Made by a program: the position numbers and the translations under genes. From JALZHR01 sp036389695 (GTDB lineage: Bacteria > Acidobacteriota > Blastocatellia > Pyrinomonadales > Pyrinomonadaceae): 5,145 bases of DNA. The stretch spans positions 1 through 5,145 of the forward strand of contig DASVWG010000259.1 of NCBI GenBank assembly GCA_036389695.1, in the 5' to 3' direction. The first letter of the stretch is position 1; every line of letters starts with the position of its first letter. This document shows positions 1 to 5,145 of this stretch, piece after piece. The notes beneath the pieces are model-generated. The model was given only the letters and a program-made list of their open reading frames with translations. It did no database searches and was not told the origin of the DNA.

Positions 1-2
1 CG

Positions 3-1856
3 GCTGCCGCCGCAGGACTTACGCGCGTCAATGCAAACGCACGGGAATTTACTAAAAGCTTCCATTTTAAAAAGGATAATTCAGCCGCGCTGAATCAGCC
101 GAATATTCTGATTTTGATGGTTGACGAGATGCGTTACCCGACCGTTTACGAGTCGGCGCAGCTGCGCCGGTTTCGTCGTCAATTTCTGGTGACGCAGGAA
201 TTTCTGCGCGCGAATGGTATGGAATTTCACCGTCATTACACGGCTTCGACGGCTTGCGCGCCGAGCCGGACTTCCGTCTATACCGGGCATTACCCGTCGC
301 TGCACGGCGTGACGAATACGGACGGCGCGGCTAAATCAGCCAACGACGACGATATTTTCTGGCTCGACCCGCACACGGTTCCGACCGTCGGCGATTATTT
401 TCGCGCCGCCGGTTATCGCACGTTCTGGAAGGGAAAATGGCACATTTCGCACGCCGACATCGAGATTCCCGGAACGGTTAATTCGCTCGCCAGTTATGAT
501 TCAAACGGGAATCGCGACGCAGCCCGCGAGCAGCTTTATATGAACGCCGGACGGCTGGAAGATTACGGTTTTTCCGGCTGGGTCGGACCCGAGCCGCACG
601 GCACGGCGCCGCTTAACAGCGGTTCGAGCGCGGGCGGCGGCAGGAAAAGCCGCGACGAGGCATTCGCCGACCAGACGATTGAATTATTGCAGCAGCTTGA
701 CGCCAATCCGAGCAATCAGCCGTGGCTGACCGTCGCCTCGTTCGTCAACCCGCACGACATCGCGATGTACGGCTTTGTGTCGAGACTCGGCGAATTGGCT
801 GGATTATATGATTTTTCGGTGAATTTAAGAGTGCCTATCGATTTGTTTGAGCAAAGCCTGTTTTTACAATCGAAAAACGAAAATTTACTGCCAAAGCCTT
901 CGTGCCAGAAAAGCTATCGCGACAGCTACAGCGAATTTTTTCAGCCGACGCAGATGACGCCGAATTTTTTCCGGCTTTATTATCAACTGCACTGGAACGT
1001 CGATGTTCAGCTCGGACGCGTTTATTCGGCGCTGCGCCGGACGAGATTTTTCGGGAATACGATTGTCGTCTTTACTTCCGACCACGGCGAACTGCTCGGA
1101 GCGCACGGCGGAATGCATCAGAAATGGTATCAAACCTACGACGAAGCCCTGCGCGTGCCGCTGATTTTCTCGAATCCGGTTTTGTTTCCCCAACCGAAAT
1201 CGCAAACTTTTCCGACCAGTCATATCGACATCGTTCCGACGCTTTTAGGCTTAGCCGGACTTGAAGCCGAGCCTTTGCGCCGGAATCTCGCCGCGTCGCA
1301 CACCGAAGCGCGCCCGTTTGTGGGCAGAAATCTCGCGCCCGTCATTCTTGAACAAACGCCGCCCGCGCAAGCGGAAGCGCCCGTTTTTTTTATGACTGAC
1401 GACGACCCGAGCCGCGGCGACAATCAGCAAAATTTTGTCGGCATCGCTTATGATTCGGTCGCGCAGCCGAATCATATCGAGTGCGTCATCACGCGCCTTG
1501 GCGATAAGCTCTGGAAATACACGCGGTATTTTGACAATCCGCAGTTCTGGTCAAGCCCGGGCACGCCCGGCTCGCCAAACGTGAAAGACGTCGTTTTAAA
1601 ACCCGTTCCGCCGCAGCCCGAACCGCCGGGAGAAATCGTCGTCGCTTACACAAAACGCACAAAGTATCAGCCGCAGCCGGAAGAATTCGAAATGTACGAC
1701 CTGACCGGCGACCCGCTGGAGCTGGACAATCTCGCGGGCAAACCCGCACACGCGCCGACCGAAGCGATTTTGAAAAATCTGCTCCGCGACCAGTGCGCGC
1801 AAAAGCGTCTGACGCCGTCAAGCGGCACCGTCGCCGGACAGCCGGGCTGCGCGTAG
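3..1856 (+). CDS. Cys-type sulfatase (sulfatase-like hydrolase), 5' end cut by window edge
   Basis: Alkaline-phosphatase-superfamily sulfatase, hydrolysing a sulfate ester of unknown identity. The frame is open to the left edge (617 residues visible). The family's N-terminal strand (PNILILMVDEM, 99-131) begins before the first TTG/ATG at 114/117, so those are not the real start. The preceding residues AAAAGLTRVNANA look like the end of an export signal, suggesting a periplasmic or secreted enzyme. Numbering from 114: metal Asp4, formylglycine-precursor Cys48 in CAPSR (codon 255-257) with Arg52, GYRTFWKGKWH at 100-110 (Lys108, His110), His214 in NPHD, Asp323-His324 in TSDHGE, Lys337. A usual C-terminal subdomain with EMYDLTGDPLELDNLAG follows, preceded by a Pro-rich linker. 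The Cys must be oxidised by a maturase (FGE or anSME) not seen here. The class is very secure; the substrate cannot be read. No promoter is visible. Confidence 0.95.
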   Translation, partial: AAAAGLTRVNANAREFTKSFHFKKDNSAALNQPNILILMVDEMRYPTVYESAQLRRFRRQFLVTQEFLRANGMEFHRHYTASTACAPSRTSVYTGHYPSLHGVTNTDGAAKSANDDDIFWLDPHTVPTVGDYFRAAGYRTFWKGKWHISHADIEIPGTVNSLASYDSNGNRDAAREQLYMNAGRLEDYGFSGWVGPEPHGTAPLNSGSSAGGGRKSRDEAFADQTIELLQQLDANPSNQPWLTVASFVNPHDIAMYGFVSRLGELAGLYDFSVNLRVPIDLFEQSLFLQSKNENLLPKPSCQKSYRDSYSEFFQPTQMTPNFFRLYYQLHWNVDVQLGRVYSALRRTRFFGNTIVVFTSDHGELLGAHGGMHQKWYQTYDEALRVPLIFSNPVLFPQPKSQTFPTSHIDIVPTLLGLAGLEAEPLRRNLAASHTEARPFVGRNLAPVILEQTPPAQAEAPVFFMTDDDPSRGDNQQNFVGIAYDSVAQPNHIECVITRLGDKLWKYTRYFDNPQFWSSPGTPGSPNVKDVVLKPVPPQPEPPGEIVVAYTKRTKYQPQPEEFEMYDLTGDPLELDNLAGKPAHAPTEAILKNLLRDQCAQKRLTPSSGTVAGQPGCA

Positions 1857-1894
1857 TCTTTCGCGGCTCATATATTTTCATCAACAAACAGGGA

Positions 1895-2242
1895 ATGAGA
1901 ATTTTAATCGTCGAAGATAATCCGAAAATGCGCTGCCTGCTGAAAGTTTTTTTAAGCGATGTCGCGGACGTCTGCGAATGTTCGGACGGAGATGAGGTAA
2001 TCAGCGCGTATACCGACTGGAAACCGGCGTGGGTCGTGATGGACGTGCAAATGCAGCGCGTCAGCGGCATTACCGCAACCCGTCTGCTGAAAACCGCTTT
2101 TCCGGCTTCGCGCATCGTGATGCTTTCCGAACACGACGATTTGGAGATTCGGGCGGCAGCCATCGAAGCCGGAGCGCTCGCCTACCTGGTGAAAGACAAT
2201 TTAACTGCTTTGCGTTGTTTTCTACTGGAAAACAAAGTTTGA
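1895..2242 (+). CDS. Single-domain response regulator (receiver domain only)
   Basis: A 115-residue cytoplasmic CheY-like receiver domain that accepts phosphate from a histidine kinase. Visible landmarks: acidic pocket Glu7-Asp8 in ILIVEDN, phospho-acceptor Asp50 in VVMDVQM, the Ser78 switch residue in MLSEHD, and Lys100 in YLVKDN. All the catalytic positions are present. The protein ends right after the fifth helix, so there is no DNA-binding or enzymatic output domain. The frame is open upstream to 1793, but that part overlaps the sulfatase and is not receiver-like; ATG 1895 starts exactly at the first beta strand. The only ribosome-site candidate, CAGGGA, sits one base before the ATG, which is weak. 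The gene lies 38 bases after the sulfatase stop with no obvious terminator between, so read-through is possible. No kinase is nearby. It could pass phosphate in a phosphorelay or act by protein contact. Confidence 0.9.
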   Translation: MRILIVEDNPKMRCLLKVFLSDVADVCECSDGDEVISAYTDWKPAWVVMDVQMQRVSGITATRLLKTAFPASRIVMLSEHDDLEIRAAAIEAGALAYLVKDNLTALRCFLLENKV

Positions 2243-2292
2243 TTGCAGATTAATAAGCTGTTTGCAAAAAATTCATTCTATCCGTGCAAAAT
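2243..2292. other. Convergent intergenic gap, no clear terminator
   Basis: These 50 AT-rich bases separate the plus-strand response regulator from the convergent minus-strand DUF4256 gene. The only structure is a 6-base inverted repeat, TTTGCA (2261-2266) and TGCAAA (2285-2290), with an 18-base loop and no following T-tract. It is too weak to call a terminator. The gap marks the junction between the GC-richer left part and the AT-richer central block. Confidence 0.5.
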
Positions 2293-2868
2293 TCAGACCC
2301 TTAGCGAGCCGCGGAACGCTCTGGCGGCATAGTAAGATTCCGCACCGTTGTGATACACGAAAACATGGTCGTAACGTCGATCACAATACAGCGCGCCGCC
2401 GAGTTTTCTGATATCAGAAGGTGTTTTCACCCAGCTCGACGTTTTCGTATCGAAATTTCCAAGCTTCTGCAATTCGCGATATTGTTCTTCCGTTAAAAGC
2501 TCGATGCCCATCGCGGCAGCCATATCGATAGCGTTATTTTCCGGTTTATGCGCTTTCCTTGACTCCTGCGCTTCACGGTCGTAACAAACACTTCTGCGAC
2601 CTTTAGGGCTTTCCGCCGAACAATCATAAAAAATGAATTCGCCCGTTTTTTTATCAAGACCGACAACGTCCGGTTCACCGCCGGTTCTTTCCATTTCACC
2701 CAGCGACCACAGTTTTTCAGAATCAGCTTCCAGCCTTGCCTGTACTTTAGCCCATTCGAGATTTTTATGGCGATTCATGTTTTTTTCAAAGCGGGCTTTC
2801 AATTCGCCGAGCAGTGCTTCACGCTGTTCCGTTGATAGGTTCTTTTTATTGCTATTAATGTTGTTCAT
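2293..2868 (-). CDS. DUF4256 family protein
   Basis: A 191-residue soluble protein that I recognise as the DUF4256 family; its function is unknown. There is no signal peptide and no membrane segment. After a short Asn/Lys-rich start, a charged helical part (residues 11-60) leads to the conserved-looking blocks ERTGGEPDVVG (60-70), EFIFYDCSAESPKGRRSVCYD (77-97), NNAIDMAAAMGIELLTEEQY (111-130) and a C-terminal GGALYCDRRYDHVFVYHNGA (157-176). The length appears complete. The start ATG lies 13 bases after the stop of the upstream DoxX-like gene, with no good Shine-Dalgarno. The tight spacing and shared strand make it the last gene of the ArsR operon. The GEPDVV / FIFYDCS arrangement loosely recalls PD-(D/E)xK nuclease cores, but this is only an idea. 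Confidence 0.88.
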   Translation of the reverse strand: MNNINSNKKNLSTEQREALLGELKARFEKNMNRHKNLEWAKVQARLEADSEKLWSLGEMERTGGEPDVVGLDKKTGEFIFYDCSAESPKGRRSVCYDREAQESRKAHKPENNAIDMAAAMGIELLTEEQYRELQKLGNFDTKTSSWVKTPSDIRKLGGALYCDRRYDHVFVYHNGAESYYAARAFRGSLRV

Positions 2869-2881
2869 ACATTCTGTTCAT

Positions 2882-3265
2882 TTATCGATTAACTGAAATG
2901 GTTTTTCTATCCGCAGGTCTGAAATACCACGACACCGCAGTCAAGACCAGAAGCAGCAGCGAGGGAAATATTTCATTCACGGCATCACCCGCTGCGATAT
3001 GCGAAAATGCCGCTCCCGACATGGCAAAGAAAAAGCCCGCATAAGCCCATTCCTTGAGGCGCGGAAATTTAGGAATAAGTACTGCTAAAACTCCAAAAAT
3101 TTTCCAAACGCCCAGTATTGTCAGAAAATAGACCGGATAGCCCAAATGTGTGATTTTAGCTATTTCCTCTTCCGGTTTTAATAACTGAGCTATTCCGGTG
3201 GACAGCATTCCCAATGCCAGCCAGACGGTAGAAATCCAATAGATAATTTTATTTTTTTTTGTCAT
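2882..3265 (-). CDS. Small DoxX-like integral membrane protein
   Basis: A 127-residue inner-membrane protein of the DoxX-like (DoxX_2) type. Four hydrophobic segments are visible, at about residues 7-28, 44-65, 72-92 and 98-116, separated by short charged loops. The second loop contains KPEEEIAKITHLGYP, and the block LGVWKIFGVLAVLIPKFPRLKEWAYAG is typical of the family. The biochemical role is unsettled; members often sit beside ArsR regulators and SRPBCC proteins, as here. The ATG follows the SRPBCC stop by 6 bases and the DUF4256 start follows its stop by 13 bases, so translation is probably coupled. The first codons contain a run of nine A (complement of 3252-3260). No convincing ribosome site is present. 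Confidence 0.88.
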   Translation of the reverse strand: MTKKNKIIYWISTVWLALGMLSTGIAQLLKPEEEIAKITHLGYPVYFLTILGVWKIFGVLAVLIPKFPRLKEWAYAGFFFAMSGAAFSHIAAGDAVNEIFPSLLLLVLTAVSWYFRPADRKTISVNR

Positions 3266-3271
3266 AACTTG

Positions 3272-3736
3272 TTATTTTAATTTGCCGACGATGTCCTGCA
3301 ATCGGTTATGTGCCATATTTATGCCCCGGGCAAAGGGCAGTTGCAGCATCCGGTCTCTGTGGGCGACTGATTTATAGACGATATGCATACTGAGCTTGCT
3401 GGTATCGTCAGTCAGCTTTTCAAATTCCAGAAACTCAAGCTGGACGCCAAAAGGCGTATTCTCCATTTCAAATGTCCGTGTGATTTTCCGGTTCGGGCTA
3501 AACTCGTGGATGACGCCGTTAAGCCCGTATTTGTTTCCCTGCGGGTCGCTTGTTTCAAACTGCCAGCTGCCGTGCTTTTTATTTTCCAGCTTCAGCACTT
3601 TCGTTCCCATCCATTGCTCGACAATTTCGGGCTCGACATACGCTTTAAAAAGCAATTCCAGAGGCAAATCAAATTCCCTTGTAATCACTAATTCCTGTTT
3701 GCCGTCCTCGGCATTGATTTTTGTTTTTCGCTGCAT
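3272..3736 (-). CDS. SRPBCC / AHSA1-like domain protein
   Basis: A 154-residue cytoplasmic protein of the START-like SRPBCC superfamily, AHSA1-like branch. These proteins fold into a helix-grip barrel with a hydrophobic cavity, usually for a lipid or other small hydrophobic ligand. Visible family traits: REFDLPLELLFKAYVEPEIVEQWMG (20-44) with the Trp-x-Gly after the first helix pair, HGSWQFETSDPQG (55-67), the strand block IHEFSPNRKITRTFEME (76-92), and an amphipathic C-terminal helix (about 128-152) that would close the cavity. There is no signal peptide. The start lies 6 bases after the arsR stop, preceded by AACAGG directly at the ATG. Pairing with an ArsR regulator is a widespread arrangement; the ligand and any enzymatic activity are unknown. 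Confidence 0.92.
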   Translation of the reverse strand: MQRKTKINAEDGKQELVITREFDLPLELLFKAYVEPEIVEQWMGTKVLKLENKKHGSWQFETSDPQGNKYGLNGVIHEFSPNRKITRTFEMENTPFGVQLEFLEFEKLTDDTSKLSMHIVYKSVAHRDRMLQLPFARGINMAHNRLQDIVGKLK

Positions 3737-3742
3737 CCTGTT

Positions 3743-4066
3743 CTATTTTTTCGATTTGTAGTTTTTCATTATGTTTTCCAGTTTATTAAACCTGTCGTCC
3801 CACATTTCGCGGAACGGCTCGATAAAATCGGCTATTTCTTTTATCTTTTCGGGATTTAAGTGATAGTAAATTTCTCTGCCGTTTTGCTCTTGTTCGAGCA
3901 GTTCGCACTCGGTGAGTATTTGCAGGTGTTTTGAAACCGTCGGTCTTGCCGTGTCAAAGTTTGAGGCTATCGCGCCGGCGGTCATCGATTGCGAAGCTAC
4001 CAACAGAAGGATAGCCCTTCTGGTCGGGTCTGCTATGGCTTGAAATACGTCTCGTCTTAAGTTCAT
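3743..4066 (-). CDS. ArsR-family winged-helix transcriptional repressor
   Basis: A 107-residue DNA-binding regulator and first gene of the four-gene operon. The winged helix is clear: VFQAIADPTRRAILLLVA (7-24), a recognition helix region TARPTVSKHLQILTECELL (39-57), the wing EQNGREIYYHLNPEKI (60-75), and a C-terminal dimerisation helix (about 76-105). The only cysteine is Cys54. The ELCVCDL-type alpha-3 metal site of arsenic or cadmium sensors is absent, and the C-terminal helix lacks the His/Asp set expected of an alpha-5 zinc site. It therefore probably belongs to the non-metal group linked to SRPBCC genes, with an unknown inducer. The inverted repeat three bases upstream of the start codon is its likely operator, implying autorepression. 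Confidence 0.95.
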   Translation of the reverse strand: MNLRRDVFQAIADPTRRAILLLVASQSMTAGAIASNFDTARPTVSKHLQILTECELLEQEQNGREIYYHLNPEKIKEIADFIEPFREMWDDRFNKLENIMKNYKSKK

Positions 4067-4068
4067 TA

Positions 4069-4086
4069 TGTAGTCACCTGACTACA
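4069..4086. promoter_or_regulatory. Probable ArsR operator, inverted repeat TGTAGTC-ACCT-GACTACA
   Basis: This is a perfect inverted repeat with 7-base arms (4069-4075 and 4080-4086) and a 4-base spacer. It ends two bases into the predicted promoter element and starts only two bases upstream of the arsR ATG (4064-4066). Size and symmetry suit a winged-helix dimer such as ArsR. Bound repressor would cover the predicted transcription start, so autorepression is likely. Confidence 0.75.
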
Positions 4087-4112
4087 AATATAACATGAAG
4101 CCATTTGACTAC
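4079..4112. repeat. Direct repeat TGACTAC, extra operator half-site
   Basis: TGACTAC occurs at 4079-4085, within the right arm of the operator, and again at 4106-4112. The two starts are 27 bases apart and the second copy lies in the promoter spacer region. A third half-site on the far side of the -7 element could allow cooperative binding or a second dimer. A chance match is possible for a 7-mer, but its position makes it worth noting. Confidence 0.5.
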
Positions 4113-4116
4113 GCAA
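4085..4116 (-). promoter_or_regulatory. Predicted arsR operon promoter, TTG-N21-TATATTTG
   Basis: On the minus strand TATATTTG (4085-4092) matches the Bacteroidota -7 element TAnnTTTG exactly, with a TTG (4114-4116) 21 bases upstream as a -33 element. Read as a sigma-70 promoter it gives TATATT (five of six matches) and TTGCGT at 18 bases, which is weaker. Transcription would start near 4078, inside the inverted repeat, giving a very short leader of roughly a dozen bases. Confidence 0.55.
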
Positions 4117-4214
4117 CTCTTTCCGCGATTTTTCCAACGGATTTTTTTGCGCGGTTGCTGGCTGTAAGTTTGAATTGTCGTTAGCCGTTATTTTTCTAAA
4201 AATCAGCGAAGGTT
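4117..4214. other. Intergenic spacer between DoxX-type gene and arsR promoter
   Basis: This spacer lies downstream of the 280-residue DoxX-type gene and upstream of the arsR promoter. It is AT-rich with short T-runs (4142-4148, 4191-4195) and a small AT-only palindrome ATTTTT-CT-AAAAAT (4190-4203). I see a loose GGCTGTAA / TTAGCC pairing around 4160-4187, but no convincing terminator or gene. It is the right-hand boundary candidate of the AT-richer block. Confidence 0.4.
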
Positions 4215-5057
4215 CTAAGGTGTTTGGGCGCTATCATCCGGCGCGTTGAAGTATTCATCCAGACACTTGTTGAGCGGCTCGCCGTTTTTGTGAATACAAT
4301 CGCAGAAGCTTTCACCGGCTTTGGTTTTGCTGCTGTTTTTAAATTGTTTGAGGCACTGCGGCAGGGTGTTGCGCGGCTTAATACTGTAAAGACTCGGAAT
4401 GCCTATCATGCAGATGAGCACGGCGGCAAACACTCCGGCAAAGAAAAGCGCGGGAAATTTATCGCTGAAAAGCTGTTTTAAAAAAATGCGGAAACGCGCG
4501 TAAAGCGAGCGTATTGCGTATCGTGAAAAAACGTCGCGCCGACCCGCGCTTTCCTGAGTTTGAACATTGCTTTCAAGGCTTTGCCGCTTTGCGCCGTCAT
4601 TCTCATTTGCCAAACGATTAAACGGAAGAATGTATTTCCATTTTTCATAATTCCAGGCGAGCAGATACAAATTAGCCAGCGTCATCAGCGGCGCGGTAAA
4701 AAGCGAGCCTTCAAAACGCACCGCATACGTCAGAACGCAAATATTTAAGATGACCGGGAAATAGAGAAACGCGCCGAGCGTAACCGTGCGCGGAATCAGC
4801 AACAGAATCGCCGCTGCCAACTGCACGACGCCGATAAACGTATAGTAATAACCCGTCTGATGCAGGGCTTCCAGATAATGTCCCATCGGATGATTTACGG
4901 ATAAGCCGCTGGCAAAGCGTTCGTCCATAAGTTTCACGATAGCCGCAGGAATAAATCCGAGCGCCAGAGCCAGACGACAAAAAATCGAAAAAAGCCAAAG
5001 CCAACTGTTCTGTTTTGCCCGCGAATGAAGCCGGTCAAGAGTCGATGCAATACTCAT
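4215..5057 (-). CDS. DoxX-family membrane protein with four-cysteine C-terminal tail
   Basis: A 280-residue membrane protein. The N-terminal half is DoxX-like: hydrophobic segments at about 19-41, 71-89, 91-112 and 117-136, with the family-style stretches ALGFIPAAIVKLM, HPMGHYLEALHQTGYYYTFIGVVQL (56-80) and LLLIPRTVTLGAFLYFPVILN. A polar linker (about 147-198) follows, then a fifth membrane segment (about 201-224) and a hydrophilic tail with Cys235, Cys252, Cys254 and Cys265 (C-x16-C-x-C-x10-C). The tail is roughly 55 residues and its location depends on topology; five segments put the two termini on opposite sides. A role in redox or membrane stress is often proposed for DoxX proteins, but none is proven here. 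The start ATG directly precedes the amphipathic N-terminus; no Shine-Dalgarno is visible. It is 148 bases from arsR, so it is probably a separate unit. Confidence 0.85.
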   Translation of the reverse strand: MSIASTLDRLHSRAKQNSWLWLFSIFCRLALALGFIPAAIVKLMDERFASGLSVNHPMGHYLEALHQTGYYYTFIGVVQLAAAILLLIPRTVTLGAFLYFPVILNICVLTYAVRFEGSLFTAPLMTLANLYLLAWNYEKWKYILPFNRLANENDGAKRQSLESNVQTQESAGRRDVFSRYAIRSLYARFRIFLKQLFSDKFPALFFAGVFAAVLICMIGIPSLYSIKPRNTLPQCLKQFKNSSKTKAGESFCDCIHKNGEPLNKCLDEYFNAPDDSAQTP

Positions 5058-5092
5058 AAATTTTTAGAACGCGAATAGGGAAGAAAAAGTTT

Positions 5093-5145
5093 TCAAAATC
5101 GCGTGGGATTATTGCTGTCAGAATCGAAGGCGTCTATTTTTCCGT
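5093..5145 (-). CDS. Possible C-terminus of an upstream gene, cut by window edge
   Basis: On the minus strand one frame is open from the right edge to a TGA (5093-5095), giving the tail GKIDAFDSDSNNPTRF. The other two minus frames stop earlier. The stop is 35 bases before the DoxX-type gene, a plausible operon spacing. The piece is far too short to identify, and a non-coding edge is quite possible. Confidence 0.3.
   Translation of the reverse strand, partial: GKIDAFDSDSNNPTRF

Larger units (their letters stand above)
2293..4066 (-). other. Predicted operon: arsR-type, SRPBCC, DoxX-like, DUF4256
   Basis: Four minus-strand genes are read in the order ArsR, SRPBCC, DoxX-like, DUF4256, with gaps of 6, 6 and 13 bases and no internal terminator or promoter that I can see. 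A single promoter/operator region precedes arsR (4069-4116). Joint regulation by the ArsR protein is inferred from this layout. The block is visibly poorer in GC than the sulfatase region. Confidence 0.8.

Noticed and set aside
1853..1858. GTAGTC at the sulfatase stop as another ArsR operator half-site
   Set aside because: It is a single hexamer partly within coding sequence with no second arm; such a match is expected by chance in 5 kb.
1793..1894. Upstream GTG start that would lengthen the response regulator to 149 residues
   Set aside because: The added residues are basic, overlap the sulfatase end and do not belong to the receiver fold; ATG 1895 begins exactly at the first strand.
1489..2163. 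Long minus-strand open frame opposite the sulfatase 3' end and the response regulator
   Set aside because: The translation is Arg/Ser/Cys-rich without any family motif, and it lies antisense to two genes with clear domain signatures. It is a shadow frame of GC-rich coding DNA.
2261..2290. TTTGCA/TGCAAA inverted repeat as a bidirectional terminator between the convergent genes
   Set aside because: The stem is 6 bp, AT-rich, has an 18-base loop and lacks a T-tract on either side.
4128..4190. Integron attC-like features: GTTAGCC (4181-4187) and, on the other strand, GTTGGAA near 4132-4138
   Set aside because: Each matches the GTTRRRY core at only six of seven positions. The two ends do not pair beyond GTT and no internal stem is visible. 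No matching site is found at the left end of the block near 2243-2292.
4190..4203. ATTTTT-CT-AAAAAT palindrome as a terminator for the 280-residue DoxX-type gene
   Set aside because: It is AT-only with a two-base loop, so it cannot form a stable hairpin.

Overview
The window looks like chromosomal DNA of a free-living bacterium whose backbone is moderately GC-rich (sulfatase and response regulator at the left). It carries an AT-richer minus-strand block in the middle. The style of the left-hand genes (Cys-type sulfatase, orphan single-domain response regulator of the DNL/DNLxxLR-ending type, a DoxX-like protein with an odd tail, weak Shine-Dalgarno sites) is compatible with Acidobacteriota, for example the Blastocatellia/Pyrinomonadales. 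The central cassette resembles genes I associate with Bacteroidota. Both taxonomic impressions are inferences from recalled protein style, not from a search.

Layout. Positions 3-1856 (+) hold a sulfatase whose 5' end lies outside the window; 38 bases later comes a receiver-only response regulator (1895-2242, +). A 50-base convergent gap follows. Then, all on the minus strand and read right to left, comes a compact four-gene cluster: an ArsR-family repressor (3743-4066), an SRPBCC/AHSA1 protein (3272-3736), a small DoxX-like membrane protein (2882-3265) and a DUF4256 protein (2293-2868). Gaps are 6, 6 and 13 bases, so they are very probably one operon. Just upstream of arsR (4069-4116) lies a 7-bp-arm inverted repeat, TGTAGTC-N4-GACTACA. 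It abuts a TATATTTG promoter element, and there is a further TGACTAC half-site upstream: a ready-made autoregulatory switch. Further right, on the same strand, is a 280-residue DoxX-type membrane protein with a four-cysteine C-terminal tail (4215-5057). The last bases may hold the C-terminus of one more minus-strand gene (stop at 5093-5095).

How the genes may work together. The ArsR repressor lacks the classic cysteine metal site, so the operon is probably not an arsenic or heavy-metal system. ArsR + SRPBCC + DoxX is a recurrent bacterial trio of unknown inducer; here it is extended by DUF4256. The sulfatase is probably exported and hydrolyses an unknown sulfate ester; nothing in the window links it functionally to the ArsR operon. 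I found no RNA genes, CRISPR arrays, insertion sequences or transposase remnants. No intergenic stretch is longer than about 150 bases.
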